Notes under the pieces: model-generated
Told to the model about the DNA's origin: nothing
Seen by the model: only the letters and a program-made list of their open reading frames with translations
Database searches by the model: none
Assembly: GCF_965225875.1 (NCBI RefSeq)
Contig: NZ_CBDDBS010000002.1
Location: forward strand, 2,294,001-2,358,000
Origin: Haliscomenobacter sp965225875
GTDB taxonomy: Bacteria > Bacteroidota > Bacteroidia > Chitinophagales > Saprospiraceae
Direction of reading: 5' to 3'
Length of the DNA: 64,000 bases
Translations under genes and position numbers: made by a program
Shown: positions 1 through 7,527 of the stretch, one piece after another
Layout: each line of letters begins with the position of its first letter
Position numbering within the stretch: the first letter of the stretch is position 1

Positions 1-3000
1 CATCCAGGAATTTTTTGGCATTGGTCACCACGTCGATTTCGGGGTAGTTGTTTTCTTTGTCAAAAAGCACATAACCCACCAAAAAACCGTCTTCACTCTT
101 GATCATTTGTGCCCCGGCGGTGTACTCGGTTTTGACCAGATCACTCAGCGGGATGGGGCTGTCGCTATTTTTGGAGGGGATAAAAATATGCTTGGCCGCC
201 TCGGGGTCGTTGCGCAGTTCGCGGGGATAACGCACCCGCACGTTGTAGCGTTCGCGACCTTCCACCGTTTGGGTAGCCTGGGTTCCGCCGATCGAGGCCT
301 CGATGTAGCTTTGTACTTCGGCAATACTCAGCCCATGTCGGGCAATGGCGGCGCGGTCTATTTCCAGTTCGAGGTAAGGTTTGCCGACAATCCGATCTGC
401 AAAAACGGCGGCATCTTTTACCCCTTCTACTTCACGAAGTAATTTTTCAATTTCGAGGCCAAAGGCTTCGATGCTTTCCAGCGTCGGCCCCTTGACTTTG
501 ATGCCCATTGGTGCGCGCATCCCCGTTTGCAACATGATCAAACGGGTTTCGATGGGTTGCAACTTGGGTGCGGAGGTAATCCCTGGCAGTTGGGTCACCT
601 TGCTGATTTCATCCCAGATGTCGTTGGGAGATTGGATGTGATCGCGCCACTGGCGGAAATACTGGCCGTTGCGGTCTTCGATCAATTCCCCCTTTTTATC
701 GCGCACATATTCTCCCCTTGCATCCACCTTGAAGCGGAGGCGATTGCCGTCTTCGTCGGTTTTGTATTCGGATTTGTACAAAATCACGTTTTCGTACATG
801 GGCAAGGGGGCAGGATCGAGGGCACTTTCTACTCGACCAGCTTTACCCACCACGGTTTCTACCTCGGGAATAGCAGTAACCGCCATGTCCAACATCCGCA
901 AATTGCGGGCATTCTCCTGTGTACCCGCATGGGGCATCGCGCTGGGCATGAGCAAAAAAGAGCCTTCATCCAGTGCGGGCATAAATTCGCGCCCAATTCC
1001 TCTAAAGATGAAATAGCCTGCACTCAAAATGCCCAAGGGAATGAGCATAAACAGCAGCTTGTATTCCAGGAAGAAAGCCAATAGGGGGCGGTATATAACC
1101 GTCATTCCGTACAGAAGCCCTAACAAGCCTGCAATGATCCCACCTACAAACAAGTAGTTGAGGAAAAAGGATTGATCCACCCCAAGCGGCATCCACATGC
1201 GGGTGATCAGGGCGGCTACAATTGCGGCGTATACTAAATTGATGCCCTGTTTGATCCTTTCGTGTAAAATCCCGCCAAAACGTTTTTCACTCCACACCAA
1301 TACGGCCGTCGAAATGCCAATGATGAGCAAAATAAAGCCTAAGGTATTTTGCTGAAAAATCAAAGCAATAATCCCTCCCAATAGCAATGCCCCGGCACCT
1401 AGCCAATGCCAAAAGCGCCGTGTTACTTTCCAGGAAAAAATAGTATGCGCCAAGGCTGGCAATACCATAATAGACAGCACAATCGCAGCACCTAAAGCGA
1501 AGGTTTTGGTAAAAGCCAGGGGGCGGAACAATTTACCTTCAGCGCCCTCCAAGGCGAATACGGGTAAAAAACTCACGATAGTCGTCAATACTGCCGCCAC
1601 CACTGCCGACCCCACTTCTGCCGAACCTTCATACACTGTAGTGAACAAATCTTCTTTATCGCCGTGGGTCTCTAACCTCCGCACAATGTTTTCCGACATG
1701 ACAATCCCCACATCGACCATGGTTCCAATGGCAATTGCGATACCCGAAAGTGCCACGATGTTGGCATCCACCCCGACCAACTTCATCACAATAAAAGTCA
1801 TCAACACCGCAATAGGTAAAAGCCCGGATACGACCAGGGAGGCCCGCAGGTTGAACAAGAGTACGATGACCACAATGATGGTGGTGAGGATTTCCTGAAT
1901 CAGGTTGCCATAAAGGGTGCCCAGGGTTTCTTTGATCAGGTGGGTACGGTCGTAAAAGGGCACTATTTTCACCTGGGAAAGGGTGCCATCGGCCAGTACT
2001 TTGCTGGGCAAACCGGGTTCAATCTCGGCAATCCGTTCTTTTACTTTTTGAATGACCTCTAGTGGGTTGGAGCCAAAACGCGCCACCACTACTCCCCCTA
2101 CGGCCTCGGCACCAGACTTGTCCAAAATCCCTCGCCGCTCTGCAGGGCCGATGTTGACCTTGGCGATGTCGCGAATACGGATGGGAATGTTGTTACTCAC
2201 CCTTACCACCGTTTCTTCCAAATCGGCGAGGGTTTTGATGTAGCCAAGCCCACGCACGTAGTACTCCACGAGGTTGAGTTCCAGGGTTTGGGCACCAATA
2301 TCGAGGTTGGATTGGCGCACCGCGGTCATCACTTCTTCCAGGCTGATGTTGTAGGTACGCAAGGCATGCGGATCAACGTCAATTTGGTATTCTTTGACAA
2401 AACCACCAATCGAGGCTACTTCTGACACCCCGGCAGCGGAGGTCAAGCCGTAGCGTACGTAAAAGTCCTGGATGCTGCGCAATTCGTGGGCATCCCAACC
2501 GCCAGTGGCTTTGCCTTGTGGGTCACGGCCTTCGAGGGTATACCAGAAAATTTGCCCCAATCCGGTAGCATCCGGCCCCAGAGTGGGTTGTACATTCTGT
2601 GGCAATAAACTGGAGGGCAAGGAATTGAGTTTTTCCAAAATCCGCGAACGGCTCCAGTAAAAATCGATCTGATCCTCAAAAATGATGTAAATGCTGGAAA
2701 AACCAAACATGGAAGTGGAACGGATACTTTTCACTCCGGGAAGCCCAAGCAAAGTAGTCGTCAGCGGATAAGTGATTTGGTTTTCGATGTCCTGCGGCGA
2801 ACGCCCTGACCAGTCGGCGTATACAATTTGCTGGTTTTCACCGATATCGGGAATGGCATCTACTGCTACCGGATCACGGGGCAAACCCGGAATGTGGAAA
2901 TCGAAGGGTGCCGACACCAATCCCCAACCCGTAAAAAGCAGCAGTACCACCCAGGCCATGAGCTTATTGTGCAGGAAAAAATAGATGATCTTGTTCAACA

Positions 3001-3001
3001 T
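1..3001 (-). CDS. cusA: CusA/CzcA-type heavy-metal efflux RND permease (3' end off the window)
   Basis: This is an inner-membrane proton-driven pump of the HME-RND family, which exports monovalent or divalent metal ions through a periplasmic adaptor and an outer-membrane channel. About 1000 codons are open from ATG at 3001 to the window edge, so the C-terminus is missing. The N-terminus is a short cytoplasmic segment, then TM1, then the porter region with the family phrase DAIPDIGENQQIVY. The central membrane part carries GIAIAIGTMVDVGIVMSEN followed by VRRLE, the CusA/CzcA signature around TM4. An alternative ATG lies 5 bases upstream in another frame. It is the last visible gene of a minus-strand metal locus (HYC_CC_PP protein, HMA-AraC regulator, DUF2911 protein). 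Adaptor and channel genes presumably lie beyond the left edge. Metal specificity (Cu/Ag versus Zn/Co/Cd) cannot be settled from what is visible; Cu/Ag is the guess because of the neighbours. Confidence 0.93.
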   Translation of the reverse strand, partial: MLNKIIYFFLHNKLMAWVVLLLFTGWGLVSAPFDFHIPGLPRDPVAVDAIPDIGENQQIVYADWSGRSPQDIENQITYPLTTTLLGLPGVKSIRSTSMFGFSSIYIIFEDQIDFYWSRSRILEKLNSLPSSLLPQNVQPTLGPDATGLGQIFWYTLEGRDPQGKATGGWDAHELRSIQDFYVRYGLTSAAGVSEVASIGGFVKEYQIDVDPHALRTYNISLEEVMTAVRQSNLDIGAQTLELNLVEYYVRGLGYIKTLADLEETVVRVSNNIPIRIRDIAKVNIGPAERRGILDKSGAEAVGGVVVARFGSNPLEVIQKVKERIAEIEPGLPSKVLADGTLSQVKIVPFYDRTHLIKETLGTLYGNLIQEILTTIIVVIVLLFNLRASLVVSGLLPIAVLMTFIVMKLVGVDANIVALSGIAIAIGTMVDVGIVMSENIVRRLETHGDKEDLFTTVYEGSAEVGSAVVAAVLTTIVSFLPVFALEGAEGKLFRPLAFTKTFALGAAIVLSIMVLPALAHTIFSWKVTRRFWHWLGAGALLLGGIIALIFQQNTLGFILLIIGISTAVLVWSEKRFGGILHERIKQGINLVYAAIVAALITRMWMPLGVDQSFFLNYLFVGGIIAGLLGLLYGMTVIYRPLLAFFLEYKLLFMLIPLGILSAGYFIFRGIGREFMPALDEGSFLLMPSAMPHAGTQENARNLRMLDMAVTAIPEVETVVGKAGRVESALDPAPLPMYENVILYKSEYKTDEDGNRLRFKVDARGEYVRDKKGELIEDRNGQYFRQWRDHIQSPNDIWDEISKVTQLPGITSAPKLQPIETRLIMLQTGMRAPMGIKVKGPTLESIEAFGLEIEKLLREVEGVKDAAVFADRIVGKPYLELEIDRAAIARHGLSIAEVQSYIEASIGGTQATQTVEGRERYNVRVRYPRELRNDPEAAKHIFIPSKNSDSPIPLSDLVKTEYTAGAQMIKSEDGFLVGYVLFDKENNYPEIDVVTNAKKFLD

Positions 3002-3020
3002 GGCATGCTGATTAATTATT

Positions 3021-3180
3021 AGGAACGATGAAAAAATAACTGACCCATTTTCACTTTGCTCTTTTGCGCTTATTCATCCTATCTTTTTCGTTAAATAGGC
3101 TTGCTATTCACCTCAAAAGATAGTTGACTAAGCGCAAAATAGCTGCGTTTAAATGCGCCATTTATTTCTTCATCGTTCCT
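3021..3180. repeat. Long imperfect intergenic palindrome
   Basis: The outer 19-base arms (3021-3039 and 3162-3180, beginning AGGAACGATGAA) pair with one mismatch. Nested inside are TTTTGCGCTTA with TAAGCGCAAAA, and CTATCTTTT with AAAAGATAG. The right arm covers the stop codon of the DUF2911 gene at 3170-3172. The whole gap between that gene and the pump gene is therefore one potential hairpin. It could terminate or attenuate transcription between the two genes. Confidence 0.75.
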
Positions 3181-4063
3181 TCCCCGCGCTCGCCCGTTTT
3201 TGCAAATCGGCAATACGTTTGCTTAAATCTTTGATCGAACTGCTCAGTTTTTCCTTTTCTGCCAGAGCCAATGCGCGTTGGGCAGCAGCCAATGCCGTTG
3301 AATAGTCGCCGAGGTCCGCATAGATTTTTTGCGCCAAGTTGGGAATGGAAAAGGTTTTATCATCCATTTTTTCAGCTGCTTCTACCCAGGTTTTGGCTTG
3401 CTGAATGTCCCGCTTGGTAGCATAGTAATAAGCAGCAGCCTGAAACAGCAAGTCAGCATTTTTCTCCGGCTTGTCAATCAGGCGCTTTTGAATTTCCGCC
3501 ATGTTGTTGAAATCAGCAATGGTCTGAAGCGGAATTTTGACCATGGTGTTTTCCCACATCAAATTCAGTGAACTTTCTCCGCGTGGGTTAAAGTCTCCAA
3601 ACTCGATGGTGAAGGTTTCATAAAATCGCCCCGTAGCTTCTGGTTTCACCTTGAAACGATGGATGTCCACTTGTGGATCGTAACCAAAAGCGCCGTGTAA
3701 GGTAGCATCGCGGTTGAGGATGAGGGTCCATTCCTCTTGGGCAGGGATGCTGAATAGGGAATATTTGCCCGCCGGGATTTTTTTGCCCCCGATGATCACC
3801 GTTTCGCGCAAGGCCAAAGCTGTACAATCGTTGGCACCGGTGCGCCATAAACTGTCAAATGGAATGAGCTGGCCGAAAATTTTCCGCCCCCGCGCGGAAG
3901 GCCGACCGTAGGTTACGGTGATGTCACTTTCCCCAAAATTTTGCACCAGGGTAGCATCCGGGCTGGCCGTGGGTGCTTTTAAAGTAGCCTTTGTGTCGTT
4001 GGCTTGTGCAAAAATGCCGATGGCAAACGCGCTCAACAGGCAGGTTATGATGGTATTTTTCAT
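3170..4063 (-). CDS. DUF2911 family secreted protein
   Basis: This is a periplasmic or outer-membrane-associated protein of unknown function with a signal peptide (MKNTIITCLLSAFAIGIFAQ). A DUF2911 domain occupies about residues 28-185, with the family phrases VTYGRPSARGRKIFG, WRTGANDCT and IPAGKYSLFSIP. A helical C-terminal half (about 190-297) looks like two or three TPR-type repeats and ends in a charged, lysine-rich segment. DUF2911 proteins are abundant in Bacteroidota; no reaction is known. It lies between the HMA-AraC regulator and the CusA pump on the same strand, separated from both by long palindromes, so cotranscription is possible but not obvious. A metal-related role is only inference from position. 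Confidence 0.88.
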   Translation of the reverse strand: MKNTIITCLLSAFAIGIFAQANDTKATLKAPTASPDATLVQNFGESDITVTYGRPSARGRKIFGQLIPFDSLWRTGANDCTALALRETVIIGGKKIPAGKYSLFSIPAQEEWTLILNRDATLHGAFGYDPQVDIHRFKVKPEATGRFYETFTIEFGDFNPRGESSLNLMWENTMVKIPLQTIADFNNMAEIQKRLIDKPEKNADLLFQAAAYYYATKRDIQQAKTWVEAAEKMDDKTFSIPNLAQKIYADLGDYSTALAAAQRALALAEKEKLSSSIKDLSKRIADLQKRASAGKER

Positions 4064-4082
4064 GGTATCGTTTTGTTTAGTA

Positions 4083-4198
4083 ACGCAGAAAAATTAACTC
4101 CCCGATTTGGGTTTTGAATAGGAAGTCGAACGCTTCATTTCAAGTGAGCTTCCTATTCAAAACCCTCAAAAAAATCGGGAAGTAATTTTTTGCGTCAT
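4083..4198. repeat. Long intergenic palindrome
   Basis: A perfect 17-base inverted repeat (4109-4125 and 4149-4165, GGGTTTTGAATAGGAAG and complement) with a 23-base loop is extended outward by imperfect pairing of CGCAGAAAAATTAACT with AAGTAATTTTTTGCG. It fills the gap between the AraC-type regulator and the DUF2911 gene. A terminator or a mobile palindromic element are both possible. Confidence 0.75.
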
Positions 4199-4212
4199 AC
4201 TTAGTTAACAAT

Positions 4213-4776
4213 TCAAAGCTCGTCCAGCGCTTTGCGCTTTTTATCCTTGAGTTGTCGAAAATGGCTGGGGGTCAAACCCGTGATTTTTTTGAACTGATTG
4301 CTCAAATGGGCTACACTGCTGTAATTCAGTTGATAAGCAATTTCATTCAGGGAAAGCTCGTCATAAACCAACAGTTCTTTCACCCGCTCAATTTTTTGGG
4401 TGATGAAATACTGCTCAATGGTGGTGCCTTCCACTGCGGTGAACAGGTTGCTCAGGTACGAATATTCGTAGTGCAAGGCCTCGGTCAGGTAAACAGAGAG
4501 GTTCTTGCTCAAGGCGCTGTTCTGCTGATGGACCAATTCGATGATGATGGTTTTGATGCGCTCGATGACGCGGCTTTTTTTGTCGTCAATCAATTCAAAA
4601 CCCAGGACCTGTAAATTTTGACTCAGGGTCTGTTTCTGAGCAGTACTCAGCTCGGTTTCGAGTTGTACTTCACCCAAATCAATGCGAATGGGTTCTACGC
4701 CTAGTTTTGCCAACTCAGTGCGCAGCACCATTTTGCAACGATTGCAAACCATGTTTTTTACAAATAGCATTGCCAT
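4213..4776 (-). CDS. AraC-family regulator with N-terminal HMA-like metal-binding domain
   Basis: This is a predicted transcription factor. Residues 1-75 look like a heavy-metal-associated (HMA) fold with the CxxC pair C11/C14 (VKNMVCNRCKMV). Residues about 85-180 form a two-HTH AraC domain with the typical phrases LSLNEIAYQLNYSSVAHLS and FKKITGLTPSHFRQ. The fold order suggests that metal bound by the CxxC controls DNA binding of the HTH half. It sits upstream of the DUF2911 protein and the CusA pump and directly downstream of a HYC_CC_PP protein, so it is the likely regulator of the metal locus. The start at 4776 gives an HMA domain beginning at its normal first strand. The target metal is not determined by sequence alone. 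Confidence 0.85.
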   Translation of the reverse strand: MAMLFVKNMVCNRCKMVLRTELAKLGVEPIRIDLGEVQLETELSTAQKQTLSQNLQVLGFELIDDKKSRVIERIKTIIIELVHQQNSALSKNLSVYLTEALHYEYSYLSNLFTAVEGTTIEQYFITQKIERVKELLVYDELSLNEIAYQLNYSSVAHLSNQFKKITGLTPSHFRQLKDKKRKALDEL

Positions 4777-4851
4777 AGTTCAAAATCTTATCAGGATAAA
4801 AAGGAAATGCAGGGCTTCATCAGGACGATGAAGGCTTAACGTTGGAAGAGA

Positions 4852-5298
4852 CTAACAAAGGAAGGATTGTACAAGCACGGGAATGTCACGCATTCGGGGC
4901 GGTGGCTTGTACAGGTAAAAACGTAGAATTTTTTGGTTGTGTGGGAGAATATCCCGGGGAAATTCAAAGGCAAAATCTAAACTTGGAAGCAAAGCAAAGG
5001 GATCAGCGACAAGGCTGAATTCTATTACTTTTTGTAAGGTTGGCTGGGTGTCGGTTTTGAGGAAAGAGGATTTGTCCGAACAGCAGGGAATGCGTGATAA
5101 GCTTTCCTCCATGTTGGCCCCTTCTTGTTTTTCACAGTAGGAGCTTTGGAGTTGTGCTCGCTTTTGGCAGCAACTTTTAGGCTGTACAAACAAGGCTACT
5201 TTTTTGCCCCGCATTTGGCACAAATGCTCAAACACCATTATCCCGCTGGAGGATAAAAGGATGTTGAGTGCCAAGATGAGGTGCAAAATTTTTAGCAT
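4852..5298 (-). CDS. HYC_CC_PP family protein
   Basis: This small secreted or membrane-anchored protein matches the Bacteroidota HYC_CC_PP pattern: a hydrophobic N-terminus (MLKILHLILALNILLSSSG), then EHLC (in place of HYC), two CC pairs (KSCCQKR and IPCCSDK) and a late KPPPR. The open frame extends 45 codons upstream of 5298, but the hydrophobic leader begins exactly at this ATG and the extension overlaps the divergent serC promoter region, so 5298 was chosen. Members of this family are usually found in metal-efflux neighbourhoods. The cysteine pairs suggest metal binding in the periplasm, which is inference. It is the first gene of the minus-strand metal group and is divergent from serC. 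Confidence 0.75.
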   Translation of the reverse strand: MLKILHLILALNILLSSSGIMVFEHLCQMRGKKVALFVQPKSCCQKRAQLQSSYCEKQEGANMEESLSRIPCCSDKSSFLKTDTQPTLQKVIEFSLVADPFALLPSLDFAFEFPRDILPHNQKILRFYLYKPPPRMRDIPVLVQSFLC

Positions 5299-5474
5299 TG
5301 GGTTGCTATTTGAGCACAAATATACAGTTGAAAACGAAGAGAAAGAAGATTTTGTTTTTAGCCCCGGACCTTCGAACGCTTTCCCATCGTAAAAAAAGCC
5401 ACAAAACTTCCATTTTTTCCAAGCGGGCACCACCTAGAAAACCTATTTTTGCACCACCAAAATTTGCACACCCA

Positions 5475-6548
5475 ATGAAGAAACACAATTTCAGTCCTGG
5501 GCCGGCTATTTTACCAGCATCGGTCATTGAAGAAGCCGCTCGTGGCGTACTCAATATCAACAACAGTGGACTATCTATTTTAGAGATTTCCCACCGTAGC
5601 AAAGACTTCATCGCTATCGCTGCTCAAGCTGAGCAACTGGTACGTGACTTATTGAACCTCAGCGACGATTACGCGGTGTTGTTCCTCTCCGGGGGGGCCA
5701 GCACTCAGTTCTTCATGGCACCCATGAACCTCCTGAACGAGGACGAGACAGCAGCGTACGTCAATACAGGCACCTGGGCTGACAAAGCCATCAAAGAGGC
5801 CAAACTCTTTGGCAAGGTTGAAGTGTTGGCTTCGTCGAAGGAGCAAAATTACACCTTCATCCCCAAAGGTTGGACGGTGCCCAGCCATGCCAAGTACCTG
5901 CACATCACCAGCAACAACACCGTCTACGGTACCCAGTACCACTGGTGGCCAGATACCGAAGTGCCGATTGTATGTGACATGTCTTCGGATATCTTCAGCC
6001 GTCCAATTCCGGTTGAGAAATTCGGGTTGATTTATGCTGGGGCACAAAAGAACATGGGCCCTGCAGGAACTACGCTGGTGATTGTGCGCAAGGACTTGCT
6101 CGGCAAAGTAAACCGCGCCATTCCATCCATGCTGCAATATGGCATTCACGACTCTAACGATAGCATGTACAATACCCCACCGGTATTCCCCATCTACGTT
6201 TCGATGCTGACCATGCAGTGGGTTAAAGATCAAGGTGGCCTTGCCGCAATGGAAGCTCGCAACAAAGCCAAAGGTGACTTGTTCTACAACGAACTGGACG
6301 CTAACCCACTCTTCAACGGTACCGTTACTGAAAAAGGCGACCGCTCCTTGATGAACCCGACTTTCCTGGCCATCAACGAGGAAGTCGATAAGGCTTTTGA
6401 TGCTGCAGCCAAAGCGGCGGGCATCGATGGCATCCGTGGGCACCGCTCGGTAGGTGGTTTCCGCGCTTCCATGTACAACGCCATGCCGCTGGAAGGTGTG
6501 CAGGTGTTGGTGGATGTGATGCGGGATATTGCGCAGAAAATGGGCTAG
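5475..6548 (+). CDS. serC: Phosphoserine aminotransferase
   Basis: SerC is the PLP enzyme that converts 3-phosphohydroxypyruvate and glutamate to phosphoserine and 2-oxoglutarate in serine biosynthesis, and also acts in pyridoxal phosphate synthesis. The 357-residue length is standard. The N-terminus MKKHNFSPGPAILP is the canonical SerC start, so the 59-codon upstream extension of the frame was discarded. FLSGGASTQF and YAGAQKNMGPAG are visible; the latter holds the PLP lysine at about residue 192. C-terminal GIRGHRSVGGFRASMYNAM is the usual family end motif. It is monocistronic here; serA is not adjacent. A strong palindrome follows at 6560. Confidence 0.97.
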   Translation: MKKHNFSPGPAILPASVIEEAARGVLNINNSGLSILEISHRSKDFIAIAAQAEQLVRDLLNLSDDYAVLFLSGGASTQFFMAPMNLLNEDETAAYVNTGTWADKAIKEAKLFGKVEVLASSKEQNYTFIPKGWTVPSHAKYLHITSNNTVYGTQYHWWPDTEVPIVCDMSSDIFSRPIPVEKFGLIYAGAQKNMGPAGTTLVIVRKDLLGKVNRAIPSMLQYGIHDSNDSMYNTPPVFPIYVSMLTMQWVKDQGGLAAMEARNKAKGDLFYNELDANPLFNGTVTEKGDRSLMNPTFLAINEEVDKAFDAAAKAAGIDGIRGHRSVGGFRASMYNAMPLEGVQVLVDVMRDIAQKMG

Positions 6549-6559
6549 TTTGGTCTCGG

Positions 6560-6588
6560 ATTTGGGGTTTTGAATCAAAACCCCAAAT
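6560..6588. terminator. Palindromic terminator after serC
   Basis: A perfect 14-base inverted repeat, ATTTGGGGTTTTGA with its complement, has only one unpaired central base. It lies 12 bases after the serC stop and is followed by TTTC. It is a probable transcription stop. Confidence 0.6.
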
Positions 6589-6600
6589 TTTCAAAATACA

Positions 6601-6737
6601 ACCAAAGCGACATTTTTTTTACAGAGAAAACACCAAGAAATACAGAGGGCACAAAGGCCGTCAACGTCTAACTTTGTGTCCTTTGTGTCCTTTGTGTCCT
6701 TGTTTTTTCCTTTGTGGTAAAAAAATGTCGCTTTGGT
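6601..6737. repeat. Intergenic palindrome of the CACAAAGG family
   Basis: Perfect 19-base terminal inverted repeats (6601-6619 and 6719-6737, ACCAAAGCGACATTTTTTT) enclose short near-9-base direct repeats. On the right side these are three copies of CTTTGTGTC; the left side has weaker matching CACAAAGG units. A second element of the same type lies at 52066-52153. It fills the gap between serC and the peptidase gene. Confidence 0.8.
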
Positions 6738-6788
6738 AGTTTTGGATGGTCGATCTGAAATACAATTATTCCCACGAAAAAAATCACC

Positions 6789-7520
6789 GTGCTCTCCTCC
6801 TCCATTGAACTAGGCGGTCAACACATCCCGGTCAAAGTCATCCACGAACGCCGGAGTTCCTTCCGTGCAGCTACTGGGAAGGAAGGTTTCATCTTACGTT
6901 TGCCCAAACGCCTGGACAAAAAAGGAGAAAAAAGTGCCTGGGAATGGTTTGAAAGTTGGGCCAAAACGCTCCACCGGGATAAGCCCGATTTTTTTCAGCG
7001 TTTTTTGAGCAAACAATACAAGGATGGTGATGTCGTGCAGGTGGGCAGTCGCCAGTATACCATCGGCATCAATCTCGAAGACCGGGCTTCCCATACCGCC
7101 AAGTTGCACCCCAATCGCTATATTCAATTGAATTTGGTGCGTTCCGTCTCCACAGAGGAACAGCACAAAGCTGCTGGAACCTTACTCAGCCGACTGATTG
7201 GTCAGGATTTTTTGCCAGAATTTTCTCGTCGCGTATTGGAACTCAACCAGCTGCATTTTGCCAAACCGATCAAAGACATTCGTTTCAAAAACACGAGTTC
7301 GCGCTGGGGCAGTTGCTCCAATACGGGCAACCTCAATTTTTCTACCCGCCTGCTTTTTGCCCCCGCTGAAGTGATTGATTACGTGATCATCCACGAGCTA
7401 GCCCATTTGGTAGAAATGAACCACTCGGATCGTTTTTGGGCCTTGGTGGAAAAGGCCATGCCCAACTATGTGCTGCAGGAGAAGTGGTTGAAAAAACATG
7501 GGGCTGGGTTGGGGTTTTGA
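6789..7520 (+). CDS. YgjP-like (DUF45) zinc metallopeptidase
   Basis: This is a predicted gluzincin-type metallopeptidase of the YgjP/DUF45 (WLM/SprT-like) group. The family block SSRWGSCS is at residues 170-177, followed by the zinc site HELAH at 202-206 (H202, E203, H206), with a further histidine at 212 (NHSDRFW). The N-terminal 150 residues are the family's variable beta-rich region. At 243 residues it is a normal length. The reading frame opens with GTG at 6789; no in-frame ATG precedes the conserved region. Physiological substrates of the family are not established. It is convergent with the PorE-like gene. Confidence 0.88.
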   Translation: MLSSSIELGGQHIPVKVIHERRSSFRAATGKEGFILRLPKRLDKKGEKSAWEWFESWAKTLHRDKPDFFQRFLSKQYKDGDVVQVGSRQYTIGINLEDRASHTAKLHPNRYIQLNLVRSVSTEEQHKAAGTLLSRLIGQDFLPEFSRRVLELNQLHFAKPIKDIRFKNTSSRWGSCSNTGNLNFSTRLLFAPAEVIDYVIIHELAHLVEMNHSDRFWALVEKAMPNYVLQEKWLKKHGAGLGF

Positions 7521-7527
7521 GCATCAT

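Noticed and set aside
5649..6578. Long minus-strand frame (309 codons) opposite serC
   Set aside because: It overlaps serC entirely, whose motifs are intact. The minus frame has no recognisable domain and codon content typical of an antisense shadow.
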